The notes under the pieces are model-generated. The model did not search any database. It was not told the origin of the DNA and was given only the letters and a program-made list of their open reading frames with translations. A stretch of DNA of 64,000 bases from Halobacteriovorax marinus SJ (GTDB lineage Bacteria; Bdellovibrionota; Bacteriovoracia; Bacteriovoracales; Bacteriovoracaceae): contig NC_016620.1 in NCBI RefSeq assembly GCF_000210915.2, positions 2,480,001 through 2,544,000 of the forward strand, written 5' to 3'. The position numbers were made by a program, and so were the translations under genes. This document shows positions 18,346 through 27,008 of the stretch, one piece after another. Within the stretch, counting starts at the first letter, position 1; every line of letters begins with the position of its first letter.

Positions 18346-19137
18346 ATGAGTATTAAAATTATAAAAACCAAAATTTCTTATTTAGATCAAAACTTAAATG
18401 CATTAATCTTCCTTCCCGAAGCAAATAGCAGTGACACAAAGGCCATTGGAGCTTTTACGCATGGCTATACTTCCCATAAAGCAAGTATCCTTAGTTGGTC
18501 TACTCGCTTAGCGGAAGAAGGTATTGCCAATATCCTTTTTGACCAACCAGGTCATTATCTGGGAACTTTCAGCGAAGTAAATACCTTAGAGGAGTATCAG
18601 CAACACGCCCCTCACCTATTTAATATCGCCAGAAATGAGCTTATAAAGTCTTACGAATTAGAGTTTGATACTGAGTTAGAGGGGAATGTTAAAACCATTC
18701 TGGGCGGTCATTCTCTAGGTGCTCTATTATCCCTCTGTGCTCTTGAAACTGGCGACTTTGATGATATAGAAACACTATCACTATGTGTCGGCTTAGGACT
18801 TCCTCCTAAAGGAGTCACACATATTTTTGATACGCCATTTTATAAATCAACTCTCAATATCAGAAGACAATTGGTATCTGCAGCCATATCGCCCGATGTG
18901 ATTTTTCCATGGATAAAAGAGAGGAAAGAAAATCTTCAAATAAGTTCTAGAAGAATCCACTTCATCACTGGTGCAGATGATATTGTCGTTGGAAAAGATG
19001 GGACTCAATTAATGGTTGATTCATTAAATTCTAATAATGAGGTTAGCTACGATCGCCCAACAAAACTTCCTCACCATACGCCTGAGCTTGCTGCTCCTCA
19101 TATTAAGAAGTTTTTAAAAGATGAAGGAATTATATAG
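18346..19137 (+). CDS. Alpha/beta hydrolase
   Basis: A 263-residue cytoplasmic alpha/beta-hydrolase. The nucleophile elbow is GGHSLGALLSL (G-x-S-x-G), with an oxyanion region in the opening AIGAFTHGYTSHKASIL, a likely acid aspartate in ITGADDIVVG, and a catalytic histidine candidate in KLPHHTPE near the C-terminus. It looks like a serine esterase or carboxylesterase of the dienelactone-hydrolase group; the substrate is unknown. The ATG has no obvious ribosome-binding site. Its last eight bases overlap the stop of the convergent kinase gene. Confidence 0.8.
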   Translation: MSIKIIKTKISYLDQNLNALIFLPEANSSDTKAIGAFTHGYTSHKASILSWSTRLAEEGIANILFDQPGHYLGTFSEVNTLEEYQQHAPHLFNIARNELIKSYELEFDTELEGNVKTILGGHSLGALLSLCALETGDFDDIETLSLCVGLGLPPKGVTHIFDTPFYKSTLNIRRQLVSAAISPDVIFPWIKERKENLQISSRRIHFITGADDIVVGKDGTQLMVDSLNSNNEVSYDRPTKLPHHTPELAAPHIKKFLKDEGII

Positions 19138-20984
19138 AGCTAATAACCTCTAATAATTCTTCCATATTTATAGGCTTGAGTAGAACTTCTTCAATATTGT
19201 ATGAAGAGATATCATTCTCTGAAAGAACTTTCTCTTCATGTCCAGTTAGAAGTATAATTGGCTTCTCGCCCCCACTCTCAGAGTAGGCCTTCGCAAATTC
19301 AAAACCACTCATCTCAGGCATCGAGAGATCTGTAAGAATAACATCCACCTCAAGGCCAGTTTTTAGTGCAGCAAGAGCAGCTAAGGGTGAAGTGTAGCAA
19401 AGAACTTCTGCTCCTTGCTCCTCTACAAAATCCTTATGCATATTTGCTATTATCTCTTCATCATCAAGAATTAAAACTCTACGACCTTTTAATGTAATCT
19501 CACCAAGTCTTTGAGTAGGATTTAACTCATTGGCCAGAAGGTCTTCTCCCTCAGAGTATACAGGTAGAAAAATAATAAATTTTGCGCCCTCTCCAATTTC
19601 ACTAATGAGCTCAATACGACCATTCATCTGTTCAATAATTGAATGAATAATCGACAGCCCCATACCTGTTCCCTTATTGATGGGTTTAGTTGAAAAGTAA
19701 GGTTCATAAATCTTTTCTTTCACCTCATCTGGTATCCCTGAACCATTGTCAGAAATAATGAGTTGGACTTCATTCTTTATATGGTTAACTTGTGTTCGAA
19801 CTTTAATGTAGCCATTCTTCTTATCGATTGAGTCTCTAGAGTTAGTACAGAAATTCATAATAATCTGCTGCATCTGAGTGATATCTCCGAGAATGTCCAC
19901 TTCTTGATCAAAGGTATAATCAATTTCTATATTTGCAGGAAGTGTTGATCTCATCATATCTAAACTAGTGCGAACAACATTCACTAAATTAATCTTTGAG
20001 TACTCTACTTTCTTTTGATGTGTATAAGTTAAGATTTGGCGAATAAGCTTATCCCCTCTTTCAGAGAACTCTACAATATTTCCAAGATACTTCTTAATCT
20101 TATCTAGTTTATTGGCCTCTAAATAATGTAAGCTCTGTTCTGCAGACCCTGAAATGAGATGAAGAATATTATTGAAGTCGTGAGCAATTCCACCAGAGAG
20201 CCTACCTAGGGCCTCCATTTTCTGTGATTGATTTAGCTTAACAATCAGTTCTTCCTTCTCCTGTCTATCTCTCTCAATTCTCTCAATATCGTGAATTAAG
20301 TTCCCCTTCATTTTATTAACTGAGTAGAGAACAATATCCAATTCATCAATGGTCTCCGAAGGCTTTCTATTGAGATCAATATCCTCTTTATCTAGGTTAT
20401 CTATATTAAAGTCTTTAAGCTTAGTCGATAGAACATTTAAAGGAACCATCACATGACCTCTTAGAATATAGATCATCACAAAGGCCACAATAAAAGTTTT
20501 GATGAGATTCGCGGTAAGTATAAATAGAGCGGTATTAAGAACATGTTCAATATATGGCTCTAAATCTGTTACGACTCTATGGTTTCCAAGCTCTCTCTTC
20601 TCCTTTATAGGAGTACATTAATGGCCAAGTTTTTTCTTTCTTTTGAATAAATTGATCTTCTGTTCCTGAAGAGAGAGTCTGCCCGTCGTAGTTAATCTCA
20701 ACATAAGTAAATTCACCTGTAGAAGATAGAGAATGTAGCTGCATCTTCAGTGCTTTTAAATCAAGGTGCCATAAGTTATATGAAAGTTCAGGAACAATAA
20801 GGTTTGAAACTCTTTTTATATCGTTATCTACTTTAGAAACGTTTTGCGAATAGTCACGGTAAAGTTGGATACCAGTTGAGATCACCGTAACTAAAGAACT
20901 AATAGCTATAATTTTTAATATAATTATTTTACTTAGAGATGAGAACGGCTTCTTCTCATTACTTAAAGTTGTATTTTCATTCAT
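19130..20984 (-). pseudogene. Hybrid sensor histidine kinase split by a frameshift in a GA repeat
   Basis: One kinase gene of about 618 codons is in two frames. The 5' part (20577-20984) encodes a short cytosolic tail, a first transmembrane helix (KIIAISSLVTVISTGIQ) and a periplasmic segment. The 3' part (to 19130) continues in another frame with EPYIEHVLNTALFILTANL, a second membrane helix, HAMP-like linker, HisKA (LGRLSGGIAHDFNNILH), HATPase (DNGSGIP; GTGMGLSIIHSI) and a receiver (ILDDEEII; TDLSMPEMSG). The break falls in (CT)4 at 20591-20598; one extra dinucleotide would join the frames as KGEERELGNHRVV. This could be a real mutation, slippage-based on/off switching, or a sequence error. 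The 3' part may still be translated from an internal ATG at 20488, as given by the open frame. Confidence 0.8.
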
Positions 20985-21055
20985 GTACTAACCCTATATG
21001 CATTTTTGACATTATATCTCGAATAAAAAAATAAAGAAATTAAGTTTGTTTTGGG

Positions 21056-22075
21056 TTACCTTTTTCCAGAGAAAAAACGTAGGTTTTTAAGAAGACCGAC
21101 TCTTCCTGTTCGCTCTATTGGTGTAGACTTAAACTTTCTTTGAAATCCTCTATTGGACATGTTTTCTAGATCTAAAATAACATCCTCTGGCGCTCGCTCT
21201 AGAAAGAACTCCCTCATCTCCCTTTCTTTATCCGATATTTCATTCTCATTTATTGAAACTTTCCCTACCCTCAATAATCTTTTATTCCAAGGGCAGACCT
21301 CTTGGCATATATCACAGCCAAAAATTTCTCCATTACTATCTTCCATCCCCTTGGGAGCCTCTTGTACACCTTTGAAGTCTTCAATTGTATATGTACTTAT
21401 ACAGAGATTTGAATTTAAAGTTCTCGTTTCGATATCGATGGCAAGAGTTGGACAACTATCTGCACACCGTGTGCATTGACCACAGTGATCAACCTCAAGC
21501 TCTCTCTGCGAAAGTTCATAGTCCTTAGAAAGAAGTAATGAGCCTAGAATAAAAAAACTCCCCTCACTCTTACTTATAAACATACTATTTTTACCAAACC
21601 AACCTAATCCGGCCCTAAAGGCAAGGTCTCTCTCAAGAATGGGCTGTGTATCTAAAGATAGTTTATAATCTAAAGTAGGATCAATTGCTTTGATTTGATG
21701 TGCAATGTCCTCGAGCGCTTCTCTAAGCTTAAAGTGATAATCGACACCACCAAAGCCAAGTACATAACTAGCAATTTTAAGGCCATTACTTAGTGGAGAC
21801 TTATAGAACTTGTCTAATTCGTATTTTTTATTTGCATAGGAAAATTGAAATACAATGGCAGACTTAAATTCGGGGTAGTACTTTCTGAGGTCCTCTCTCT
21901 TATCTCTTCTCTCACCTTCTAGATACTTTAGAATTCCGTTAAGACCTTTCTCTACCCAACTATAATAGTACTTCCATGTCTTAGGCCTAGACTCAGTTGT
22001 TACACCCCAGTCAACTATTCCATACTTCTTTAAGTTCTCTGAATTTAAAACTTCTTTAAGTAGGCGCTCTCTCAT
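21056..22075 (-). CDS. queG: Epoxyqueuosine reductase QueG
   Basis: Cobalamin- and iron-sulphur-dependent enzyme performing the last step of queuosine tRNA modification. The 339-residue protein has two [4Fe-4S] motifs, CGQCTRCADSCPTLAI and CDICQEVCPWNKR, and the conserved N-terminal DUF1730 region including FGGVDYHFKLREALEDIAHQI and DTQPILERDLAFRAGLGWFGKNS with the catalytic-type aspartate. It starts two bases after the stop of pyk, so it is probably coupled to it; the pairing may be incidental. queC elsewhere in the window (37.6 kb) supplies an earlier step of the same pathway. Confidence 0.94.
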   Translation of the reverse strand: MRERLLKEVLNSENLKKYGIVDWGVTTESRPKTWKYYYSWVEKGLNGILKYLEGERRDKREDLRKYYPEFKSAIVFQFSYANKKYELDKFYKSPLSNGLKIASYVLGFGGVDYHFKLREALEDIAHQIKAIDPTLDYKLSLDTQPILERDLAFRAGLGWFGKNSMFISKSEGSFFILGSLLLSKDYELSQRELEVDHCGQCTRCADSCPTLAIDIETRTLNSNLCISTYTIEDFKGVQEAPKGMEDSNGEIFGCDICQEVCPWNKRLLRVGKVSINENEISDKEREMREFFLERAPEDVILDLENMSNRGFQRKFKSTPIERTGRVGLLKNLRFFSGKR

Positions 22076-22077
22076 TC

Positions 22078-23757
22078 TTAAAATTTTGGAATAATTTCAA
22101 TTGCACCAGTTGGACAAACCTTGATGCATTGTAAGTCCATATTACAGTAGTGAATCTGATCCTTATTTAAGTAGGTATCCTTTGTAATAGGATTAACTTT
22201 CCAAATTGCATGAGGACAGATCTCAACACACCTTTGGCAACTAGCACAGATATTATGGTCTAGAAGGATTTTTTTTTTATCATCTGAAATTTCTTCTAAT
22301 GTATCTCCACCACTTCCAAGAACTTTAGGCACATCTTTTATAATGTCGACCTTTACTGAATTACTACTACCGGCCCTAAAGAATCGCCCATCCCCTCTAG
22401 TGATAACTAACTTATCCCCATTGACTAGGCCCAACTTCTTTTTCACTTTATTAATAACATGGTACTGAAAGTTGAAAGAATCTTCTCTGTAATTCTTCAA
22501 TAGGAATGGTTCGATTCCCCAATAGAGACACATTCTTCTTGCTGTCTTCTCTGTAGTCGTCACCCCAAGACAAGGTGTCGTCGGTCTAAACTTAGCAAGC
22601 TTTAAACATGAGATTCCTGATTCAGTTACAGCTAGGATTCTCTTTGCATAAACTTTCTCACCAATAAGTGAAGCGGCCACCATAACCGAAGCTTGAACAC
22701 TAGAGAGGTCCACATGTCTAAGTAGAGGTCTCTCCTTAGGTGTTTGCTCAGCATCCTCAATAATCTTTACCATCGTTTTTACTGCTTCAACTGGGTACGA
22801 GCCAGAAGCAGTTTCCCCAGATAACATCACAGCATCTGTTCCATCCCAAATTGCGTTGGCAACATCACTTGCCTCAGCTCTTGTTGGTGTTGGATTATTT
22901 GTCATACTCTCAAGCATCTGAGTCGCTGTAATAACAGGAATTCCCCTCTCGTTACAAAGACTAATTAATTTTTTCTGGATAGAAGGAACTAAGTGATTAC
23001 CTACTTCTACCCCCATATCCCCTCTTGCAACCATTATGACATCAGTAACATCTAATATACCTTCAATGTTATCAATGGCCTGAGGTTTTTCAATTTTTGA
23101 AATAATAGGAATATCTACTTTTAAGTCGTGAAGGAGAACTTTAACCTTTTGAATATCTTCACCCTTTCTAACAAATGAGAGAGCGATATAATCAATATTT
23201 TGGGTCAAAGCAAACATCAAGTCTTCACGGTCTTTATCCGTGAAACTAGGGGCCGAGACATCGCAATCAGGGAGATTAATCCCCTTATTTGACTTGAGCA
23301 CACCACCTACAGAGACTTTAATTTTATAAACATCGCGATCTCTACTTGTCGCTTCGGCCATAATAAGACCATCATCGAAGAGAATTCGTGCTCCATCAAA
23401 ACAATCATCTACTAGGTTTTCATAAATTGTAGGAATGTACTTATCTTTATACTCTGGGTAGTCCCCCATAAGCTTAGTTGGACCAATTACCCACTCCTCA
23501 CCATTTTCTAAATTGAGATTTTCTGTAAGTTTATCTACACGAATTTTTGGACCTTGTAAGTCTGCTAGAATTGCTACTTGTTTATCTACTTTGGTCGAGG
23601 CTTCCCTAATATTAGCAATCACTTCTTTGTGCGAATCATGAGTTCCGTGACTCATGTTAATTCGACAAACATTCATTCCCGCTTCAATTAGTTCTGATAT
23701 TTTTTCAACTGTATTAGATGATGGGCCTAAAGTGGCCACAATTTTTGCCCTTCTCAT
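22078..23757 (-). CDS. pyk: Pyruvate kinase with a C-terminal ferredoxin domain
   Basis: Glycolytic enzyme converting phosphoenolpyruvate and ADP to pyruvate and ATP. Residues 1-470 form a complete pyruvate kinase (MRRAKIVATLGPSS; IISKIEKPQA; MVARGDMGVEV; TATQMLESM; LSGETASGSYPVEAV). The chain is 559 residues, about 90 longer than usual. Residues 500-559 form a ferredoxin-like domain with Cys504, 507, 510, 514 (CASCQRCVEICP) and C538-x2-D541-x2-C544-x3-C548-P. An aspartate replaces the second cysteine of motif two, as in ferredoxins with a labile or modified cluster. The fusion is unusual. It suggests redox control of flux or a docked electron carrier, but this is inference. Start ATG has GGAAG. 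Confidence 0.92.
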   Translation of the reverse strand: MRRAKIVATLGPSSNTVEKISELIEAGMNVCRINMSHGTHDSHKEVIANIREASTKVDKQVAILADLQGPKIRVDKLTENLNLENGEEWVIGPTKLMGDYPEYKDKYIPTIYENLVDDCFDGARILFDDGLIMAEATSRDRDVYKIKVSVGGVLKSNKGINLPDCDVSAPSFTDKDREDLMFALTQNIDYIALSFVRKGEDIQKVKVLLHDLKVDIPIISKIEKPQAIDNIEGILDVTDVIMVARGDMGVEVGNHLVPSIQKKLISLCNERGIPVITATQMLESMTNNPTPTRAEASDVANAIWDGTDAVMLSGETASGSYPVEAVKTMVKIIEDAEQTPKERPLLRHVDLSSVQASVMVAASLIGEKVYAKRILAVTESGISCLKLAKFRPTTPCLGVTTTEKTARRMCLYWGIEPFLLKNYREDSFNFQYHVINKVKKKLGLVNGDKLVITRGDGRFFRAGSSNSVKVDIIKDVPKVLGSGGDTLEEISDDKKKILLDHNICASCQRCVEICPHAIWKVNPITKDTYLNKDQIHYCNMDLQCIKVCPTGAIEIIPKF

Positions 23758-23830
23758 TCAAGTGCTTCCTATAGATAAATTTTCATTTCCTATATTATAA
23801 CATCTTGATGAGAAAGGAGACAATTCTATT

Positions 23831-25771
23831 TTATGCTAATGAGTTTTTCTCTCTAGACATTTCGTCTAATTGCATTTGATTGATCTTTTGCATCTCTTCA
23901 ATTCTTCTTTCAAACTGATTTCTAATAAGATCTTTCTCTAACTCACTCTGATCTGCGAGTCTCTGATAGTTTGACTCTAATTCTTTAATCTTAGTCTTGA
24001 AGTTTCTTCTCGTTTCATTTCTCTCTAAATCAAGTTGTGATTCATATTTTTGAACGATTTCATTTACTTTTACATCATTTTTATGCTTTTCATCTAAGAA
24101 TTTTCTATCCAGCTCATCTTTAAGAGCTATTTTTTCTTTTGTATGAGTATCAGTCATTTTACGCATCTGTCTCTTAAATTCTCTAAAGTCTTCAACTCTA
24201 CGCTCTTCTTCAAAAGTTTTAATTTTGCTAATTTCAGCCTGCGATTCTGTCTCTAATTTAGCAAGTTTTTCTTCATATCTATTTACAGTCTGATTTAATT
24301 CTTTTTCTTTAGACTCAAGTCTTTGATTAAGACTTCCCTCTTTCTTTGACATACGAGAATTAAAATCATCCTTCAATTGCTCAACATTATTATGATGGGC
24401 CATACGAGTGTCATTAATAAACTTCGACTTTTCCTTAGCATGTTCATTTTGTAACTCTGAAATAGCTTCCTGATTCATAGTACTCATTTGATTTACAACA
24501 CGACCAAATTCTTGTCTTTGGTTTTGCAATCTATTATTAGCACTTTGACGATCCTTAATAGATTGTTGTTCATTATCTAATTGAGCTTTTACTAGTTTTG
24601 ACTTGTAATCACCAATCACGTTATCTGTACGCTCTTGATTTTCTTTTAAAGTTTTATTTTTAAAGTCTCTCGTTTCTTTTTCTAATGTATCAATTTGTTT
24701 GGCATGTGCAAGATTTCTCTCTTTTGCACTATTTTGAAATTGAGTAGACATTCTCTCTTTATCAAGCTGATCCTTATATCTCATATTATCAATGCTCTCA
24801 TTGATATTTTTGATCTTAGTATCGAACTTTCTTGTTAATTCTGCAGACTTTAGCTCATCTCTATCAGCTTGAGATCCACCTTTAAGCTTTTCTTGCATTT
24901 CTCTTTTATTTTGATAACTAGTTTGAGCGTATTGTCTCTCTAGCTCAGTAATTCTCTCTCTATTGAGCTTGGCCATCTGATCATTATTTTTATTATTTCG
25001 ATCATTAATATCATCAGTTAGCTTTTTAAAGTTCGCTGACATATTCTCAGCTTCTTTATTCTTTTGAGCATAAATAGAATCAACAGTTTTAGCATGGTGG
25101 TCATTTCTATTTCTCAACTCATCAGATTGAGTATTTCTAAGATTTTGTAAATCTCTTTGCTGCTTCTCTACCATTTTTGCTCTAGATGAATTTCCACTTT
25201 CAACAAAGTCAGCCAATTCATTCTTATGGCGTAACTCTTGCCCTTTCTTCTCAATATCTAGTGCAACTTTCTGCTCTCTAACAGCATCTTTCGTCGTTTT
25301 ATCAAACTCTGAAATTTTATCTTGAAAGTCCTTAGTTGCATGGTCCATTCTCTCACTATATCTGAGCTCAGCCTGCGCCGTTTTGTCGTTATAGTTTTGT
25401 TCACGAGATGAAACATCTTTATTATAAGAATCTCTAAGGTAGTTTAATCTATCGTCAAAATTTCTCTTTATGTCTTGTCTGTTATTTTCGAAGTCTTCTT
25501 GCTGAGAGGCTATCTCATTTCTAAACTGCTCCGTTCTTTGGAGCATGGATTCTTTAACCTCTTTATTCTTTTGATCTATAGTACTCGCAACATTTTGCTC
25601 AATCTCTGACTTGCTTTTCTCGTAATTATTTCTCTGCTTCGCCTGAACATTTTCATGGTTCTTACTAAGCTCATCTACTTCAGAATTATAATGATCTTTC
25701 AGCTCATCTGCTGCGTCTCTAAAGTTACTTCTTGCTTGTGAAAGTCTTGTACTATAGTCGTTAATATCCAT
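23831..25771 (-). CDS. Giant coiled-coil protein
   Basis: A 646-residue protein almost entirely of charged and polar residues (E, K, R, Q, N, D, S) with regular hydrophobic positions, predicted to be one long coiled coil from about residue 10 to the end. There is no signal peptide, transmembrane segment or enzyme motif. It starts MDINDYSTRLSQARSNF and lacks proline in the rod. Possible roles are cytoskeletal filament, scaffold or stalk; Bdellovibrio has a coiled-coil cytoskeletal protein (Ccrp) that stiffens the cell, but identity to it cannot be claimed. AGAGG precedes the ATG. It lies alone between pyk and a terminator. Confidence 0.75.
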   Translation of the reverse strand: MDINDYSTRLSQARSNFRDAADELKDHYNSEVDELSKNHENVQAKQRNNYEKSKSEIEQNVASTIDQKNKEVKESMLQRTEQFRNEIASQQEDFENNRQDIKRNFDDRLNYLRDSYNKDVSSREQNYNDKTAQAELRYSERMDHATKDFQDKISEFDKTTKDAVREQKVALDIEKKGQELRHKNELADFVESGNSSRAKMVEKQQRDLQNLRNTQSDELRNRNDHHAKTVDSIYAQKNKEAENMSANFKKLTDDINDRNNKNNDQMAKLNRERITELERQYAQTSYQNKREMQEKLKGGSQADRDELKSAELTRKFDTKIKNINESIDNMRYKDQLDKERMSTQFQNSAKERNLAHAKQIDTLEKETRDFKNKTLKENQERTDNVIGDYKSKLVKAQLDNEQQSIKDRQSANNRLQNQRQEFGRVVNQMSTMNQEAISELQNEHAKEKSKFINDTRMAHHNNVEQLKDDFNSRMSKKEGSLNQRLESKEKELNQTVNRYEEKLAKLETESQAEISKIKTFEEERRVEDFREFKRQMRKMTDTHTKEKIALKDELDRKFLDEKHKNDVKVNEIVQKYESQLDLERNETRRNFKTKIKELESNYQRLADQSELEKDLIRNQFERRIEEMQKINQMQLDEMSREKNSLA

Positions 25772-25838
25772 TGTGCCTCTACCTTCCTGGTTTTTTGGCG
25801 GTGATCCTGACCTTAATATTATACATGATAAGAAGAAA

Positions 25839-25869
25839 TAAAAAGGCCTGGTAAGAATTTTCCAGGCCT
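25839..25869 (-). terminator. Terminator of the DsbA-like lipoprotein gene
   Basis: Stem AGGCCTGG/CCAGGCCT with a ten-base loop, followed on the minus strand by TTTTT. It lies 34 bases after the stop of the thioredoxin-fold gene and before the coiled-coil gene. Confidence 0.88.
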
Positions 25870-25902
25870 AGTGATAAATATTTATTTTTGATTAAGTATT
25901 AA

Positions 25903-26958
25903 CTACTTAGCAAGTTCTTGATCAATTAGCTCAGAGAAAGTCTCTACTGGGTGAGCTCCATTAATCATCTTCCCGTTAACAAAGAAAGTTGGAGTAGATT
26001 TTACACCTACATTCTTCCCCTCTTCCATAGTGGCCTCAACCTTAGCTGTGTACTTTCCAGAATCTAAGCATTGAGTAAATTTTGCTTCATCAATCTTCAA
26101 GCTCTTTGCTGAGTTTACTAGACCTTGACGATCAAGTTTCGTCTGATCAGCAAACATTGCATCGTGCATTTGCCAGAACTTAGCCTTATCTTGCTCGTGA
26201 ACACAAAGTGCTGCTTCTGCTGCTTTCTTCGCATGGTTATGAAACGGAAGTGGAAAATTCTTAAAGACAACTTTGATTTTATTTCCATATTTCTTCTTTA
26301 GATCATTAATAATTCCCGCACCCTTTGAACAGAATGGACATTGAAAGTCAGAGAACTCAATGATCTCTACTTTTGCATCAGCACCACCCATGAATGGAGA
26401 ATCTCCAGCAGGGACATTGAAAACAGGTCTCATTGGCTCATTAAAGTAAATTTCAACTGGAGTCTTCTTAGTCTTAGCGGCTAACCACTTGTCTATAGCA
26501 GTTTTCTTCTCTTCAATAAGAAGGAATTGCTTAATTCTCTGCTTCATCTGATCATTTAAGTGCTCTTTAGGAATATTCTTCTCTTTTACAAAAGCATCGA
26601 TCTTCTTTTGAGAGATTTTCACATCGGCAGTAATAAACTTATCTAAATACTGGTCGTTTGTAAGACCTTTCTTCTTAGGGTCCTGCTCCATTAAAACTTC
26701 AAGAACAGTAGCCTTCATTTTATTCATTTTTAATTCAAAGACTTTCATCTCTGCTTCGTAGAGCTCACTTTCAATTCCTTTAAAAAGATCGTTCTTTGAA
26801 ATGACCTTGTCGCCAATCTTAACTCCTGCACTTGAATCTGGTGCCGGTTTAAATAGAAATGTAGGCTTTGATTCTACTGAGTTTGTACAAGAGTAAAATA
26901 GAACTCCTGCTAAAACTGCAATTGATACAGTTGTAAGAAAATTACCTTTTTTCATCAT
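25903..26958 (-). CDS. DsbA-family thiol-disulphide oxidoreductase with a SurA-like N-terminal part, probable lipoprotein
   Basis: A 351-residue exported protein. An N-terminal signal sequence ends in a lipobox-like LFYSC at Cys24. Residues 30-190 are helical and lysine-rich (KQRIKQFLLIEEKKTAIDKWL), resembling the N-terminal part of SurA/DsbA fusion proteins of deltaproteobacteria. Residues 195-351 are a DsbA fold with the active site FSDFQCPFCSKGA, FPLPFHNHAKKAAEAALC and the cis-proline loop GVKSTPTFFVNGKMI. It probably oxidises or isomerises envelope disulphides. AAGGAG precedes two adjacent ATG codons (26958 and 26955); the second has better spacing. Confidence 0.87.
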   Translation of the reverse strand: MMKKGNFLTTVSIAVLAGVLFYSCTNSVESKPTFLFKPAPDSSAGVKIGDKVISKNDLFKGIESELYEAEMKVFELKMNKMKATVLEVLMEQDPKKKGLTNDQYLDKFITADVKISQKKIDAFVKEKNIPKEHLNDQMKQRIKQFLLIEEKKTAIDKWLAAKTKKTPVEIYFNEPMRPVFNVPAGDSPFMGGADAKVEIIEFSDFQCPFCSKGAGIINDLKKKYGNKIKVVFKNFPLPFHNHAKKAAEAALCVHEQDKAKFWQMHDAMFADQTKLDRQGLVNSAKSLKIDEAKFTQCLDSGKYTAKVEATMEEGKNVGVKSTPTFFVNGKMINGAHPVETFSELIDQELAK

Positions 26959-27008
26959 GCGCTCCTTGCACTTATATATTTAGCGTTTCTAATTCTATCC
27001 CACTTGGC

